Assembly: GCA_037046615.1 (NCBI GenBank)
Contig: JBAOHD010000017.1
Location: 186,001-250,000, forward strand
DNA length: 64,000 nucleotides
Reading direction: 5' to 3'
From: Phosphoribacter sp037046615
GTDB lineage: Bacteria > Actinomycetota > Actinomycetes > Actinomycetales > Dermatophilaceae
The position numbers and the translations under genes are program-made. The notes beneath the pieces were generated by a model that saw nothing but the letters and a program-made list of their open reading frames with translations, was not told where the DNA came from and did no database searches. Below, piece after piece: positions 62,540 to 64,000 of this stretch (position 1 is its first letter; each line of letters starts with the position of its first letter).

Positions 62540-62629
62540 GGTGCGAGCATTGTCCCGTATGCCGCAGGGCCACCCGGGCAGGGCCAGCCAGGCAGGTCCA
62601 CCCCCGCCGGGTCGTGGCAAAGTAGCCGG

Positions 62630-63757
62630 GTGAAGATCGCCATGCTCACCGACTGCTATCTGCCCCGTCTGGGTGGCATCGAGGTGCAGGTCCACGACCT
62701 CTCGCAGCGATTAGTCGAGCGAGGGCACGAGGTGGAAGTCTTCACCGCGACCACCGGCTCGGAGGGTCAGCGCTGGGGCGCGGTCGAGCTCGTCGACGGC
62801 ATACCCGTGCATCGGCTCGCGATCCCCCTCCCTGGGGGGCTGCCGGTCAACCCCCTGGCTCCCTTGACCCTGCGTAAGGCGTTGCGCCGCTTCGATGTCG
62901 CCCACATCCACATGGGCGTCGTCTCGCCGTTTGCCGTCGACGCTGCGAGAGTGGTCGATCGCCTGGGGATGCCCGCGGTCATGACCTGGCACTGCGTGCT
63001 CGATCGTGCCGAAGCCGTCGTCGACCGCCTCGGCGTGGTGCGCCGCTGGGCCGCGGAAGGCATGGTGATGACCGCCGTTTCCACCATCGCCGCCGCGCCG
63101 GTGCGGCGCATCATCGGGGCCGACGTCACCGTTCTTCCCAATGGCATCGACACATCGGCCTGGCGCTGTCCGCCTCGACCCCTCCTGGACGACCCGCAGG
63201 CGAGATTCGTCACCGCGATGCGGCTGGCCCCCCGGAAGCGTCCGCTCCCCCTGATCGAGATGATGGTGCGGGTGCGTGCCGCCGCCCCGAAGGTCGACGT
63301 CCGGCTCGAGATCTTCGGCGACGGGCCGCAACGCGGCGACGTCGAGAAGGCCATCACCCGGTTGGGTGCCCACGGCTGGGTGACGCTCGCGGGCCGGGTC
63401 TCCCGTGAGGAGCTCCTCGCGCGGTATGCCGTGGCAGACGTCTACGTCTCACCCGCCGAGCTGGAGTCGTTCGGGATCGCCGCCCTCGAGGCACGGACGG
63501 TCGGCCTGCCGATCGTCGCCCGCGCAGGCACCGGCATCGGCGAGTTCGTCACCGACGATGTCAATGGCTACCTCGCCGAGAGCGACGACGAGATGGTCCG
63601 TCGCCTCACGACCCTGGCCGTCCACCAGAGCGTCCGGGGGCGGATGGCGGCATACAACAGGGCGACCCCGCCGATCCAGGACTGGACGACCGTCACCACC
63701 ATGGCCGAAGGGGAATACGCGCGGGCGATCGGACATCGGGGCGCGGCCACCCCGTGA
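62630..63757 (+). CDS. GT4-family glycosyltransferase
   Basis: This is a 375-residue GT-B enzyme. The N-terminal acceptor domain begins KIAMLTDCYLPRLGGIEVQV with the glycine-rich loop; VTVLPNGIDTSAW marks the domain linker; and the donor site has FVTAMRLAPRKRPLPLIEMM and the EX7E motif in SPAELESFGIAALEARTVGL. Similar genes act in mannolipid or polymer synthesis in actinobacteria; the acceptor here is unknown. The GTG at 62630 begins the homology. It overlaps the next gene by 4 bases. Confidence 0.88.
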   Translation: MKIAMLTDCYLPRLGGIEVQVHDLSQRLVERGHEVEVFTATTGSEGQRWGAVELVDGIPVHRLAIPLPGGLPVNPLAPLTLRKALRRFDVAHIHMGVVSPFAVDAARVVDRLGMPAVMTWHCVLDRAEAVVDRLGVVRRWAAEGMVMTAVSTIAAAPVRRIIGADVTVLPNGIDTSAWRCPPRPLLDDPQARFVTAMRLAPRKRPLPLIEMMVRVRAAAPKVDVRLEIFGDGPQRGDVEKAITRLGAHGWVTLAGRVSREELLARYAVADVYVSPAELESFGIAALEARTVGLPIVARAGTGIGEFVTDDVNGYLAESDDEMVRRLTTLAVHQSVRGRMAAYNRATPPIQDWTTVTTMAEGEYARAIGHRGAATP

Positions 63758-64000
63758 CCACGCCGATCCCCGGCGAGCGGCCTCCCGTATGGGTCGTCGG
63801 CGTCCTCGCCGACGACGAGATCGTGTTCCGCGCAGCCCTGCCCCACGGCGTCACGCCTGAGGACCTCGCGCGATCCTTGGGGTGGGAGGCAGCGCGCCTG
63901 ACCGTGGTCTCCGGAGTCGCGGGCGACGGGTCGCTCGCCCTTCGGTATGCCGTGTCCCCACGACGCCCCGCGCCGATCACGTCCGCCCACCTGCCGCATG
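63754..64000 (+). CDS. Unidentified gene, 5' part, runs off window
   Basis: The GTG overlaps the glycosyltransferase stop (GTGA) and the frame is open to the window end, giving 82 residues: VTTPIPGERPPVWVVGVLAD, then DEIVFRAALPHGVTPEDLAR, SLGWEAARLTVVSGVAGDGS and LALRYAVSPRRPAPITSAHL. I do not recognise it. The 4-bp overlap and normal GC-rich codon use support a real gene coupled to the glycosyltransferase. Confidence 0.6.
   Translation, partial: MTTPIPGERPPVWVVGVLADDEIVFRAALPHGVTPEDLARSLGWEAARLTVVSGVAGDGSLALRYAVSPRRPAPITSAHLPH

Overview
The window is dense, very GC-rich chromosomal DNA with gene content and order typical of Actinomycetota. Three things support this: mycothiol chemistry (Mca), a WhiB protein, and a block running groES-groEL-whiB-ECF sigma-anti-sigma-guaB-guaB3-GMC oxidase that parallels the mycobacterial groEL1/whiB3/sigD/guaB2/guaB3/choD region. 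A member of Micrococcales such as Intrasporangiaceae/Dermatophilaceae is my best guess, but that is inference. I saw no rRNA, tRNA, CRISPR array, insertion sequence or prophage. Almost all of the window is coding, with many 4-bp ATGA/GTGA overlaps between genes of one operon.

Layout. 1-5.2 kb, mostly minus strand: TetR regulator, MFS exporter and the start of a PEP-synthase/rifampin-phosphotransferase-like gene, then msrA plus a GNAT gene, then a nuclease-like gene between two copies of a hairpin repeat. 5.4-12 kb: greA, ilvA, a MutL-like ATPase, DUF4307, mca, a haemolysin III homologue and a Z-isoprenyl diphosphate synthase. 12-17.9 kb: SulP transporter, secreted lysozyme-fold protein, acyl-CoA dehydrogenase and coaA. 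17.9-26.8 kb: one long plus-strand operon, glmS-acpS-nnrED-alr-hydrolase-tsaE-tsaB-rimI-tsaD, which joins cell-wall precursor supply to tRNA t6A synthesis. 26.8-30.2 kb: a GH3 protein, a PfkB kinase and a THUMP-like methyltransferase. 30.2-41.3 kb: the groESL to guaB/guaB3 block with two CIRCE operators, a semialdehyde dehydrogenase, a ChoD-like oxidase and a ferritin-like protein. 41.4-45.6 kb: a two-component system, a thioredoxin behind a CsoR-type operator, and a membrane ferredoxin operon. 45.6-51.3 kb: a lactate island (GntR regulator, two operators, lctP, lutABC). 51.3-56.4 kb: a DUF222/HNH nuclease and a heterodimeric ABC exporter. 56.4-64 kb: SURF1, DUF3817, guaA, murT-gatD, a PIG-L deacetylase and a GT4 glycosyltransferase.

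Three window-wide signals stand out. (1) The octamer GTATGCCG / CGGCATAC occurs at least 80 times by eye, in both orientations, in all reading frames and in intergenic DNA, where base composition predicts only a few. It forces unusual codons (TAT, GCA, ATA, GTA). (2) At least 13 genes, including essential ones (groES, guaB, guaA, murT), are broken by one-base frame changes while the protein on both sides stays intact. This looks like uncorrected sequencing error rather than decay, so broken genes are annotated here as full-length loci with the breaks marked. (3) About ten genes have a TANNNT -10 element 6-7 bases before the start codon, which implies leaderless mRNAs.

New regulatory links read from the sequence are: GTGAAGC direct repeats with 11-bp period shared by the two-component system and the membrane ferredoxin operon; a CsoR-like palindrome on trxA; paired LldR-type palindromes on lctP; two CIRCE boxes on groESL; three tandem 15-bp repeats between sulP and a secreted lysozyme-like gene; and a near-SOS box on the HNH nuclease.
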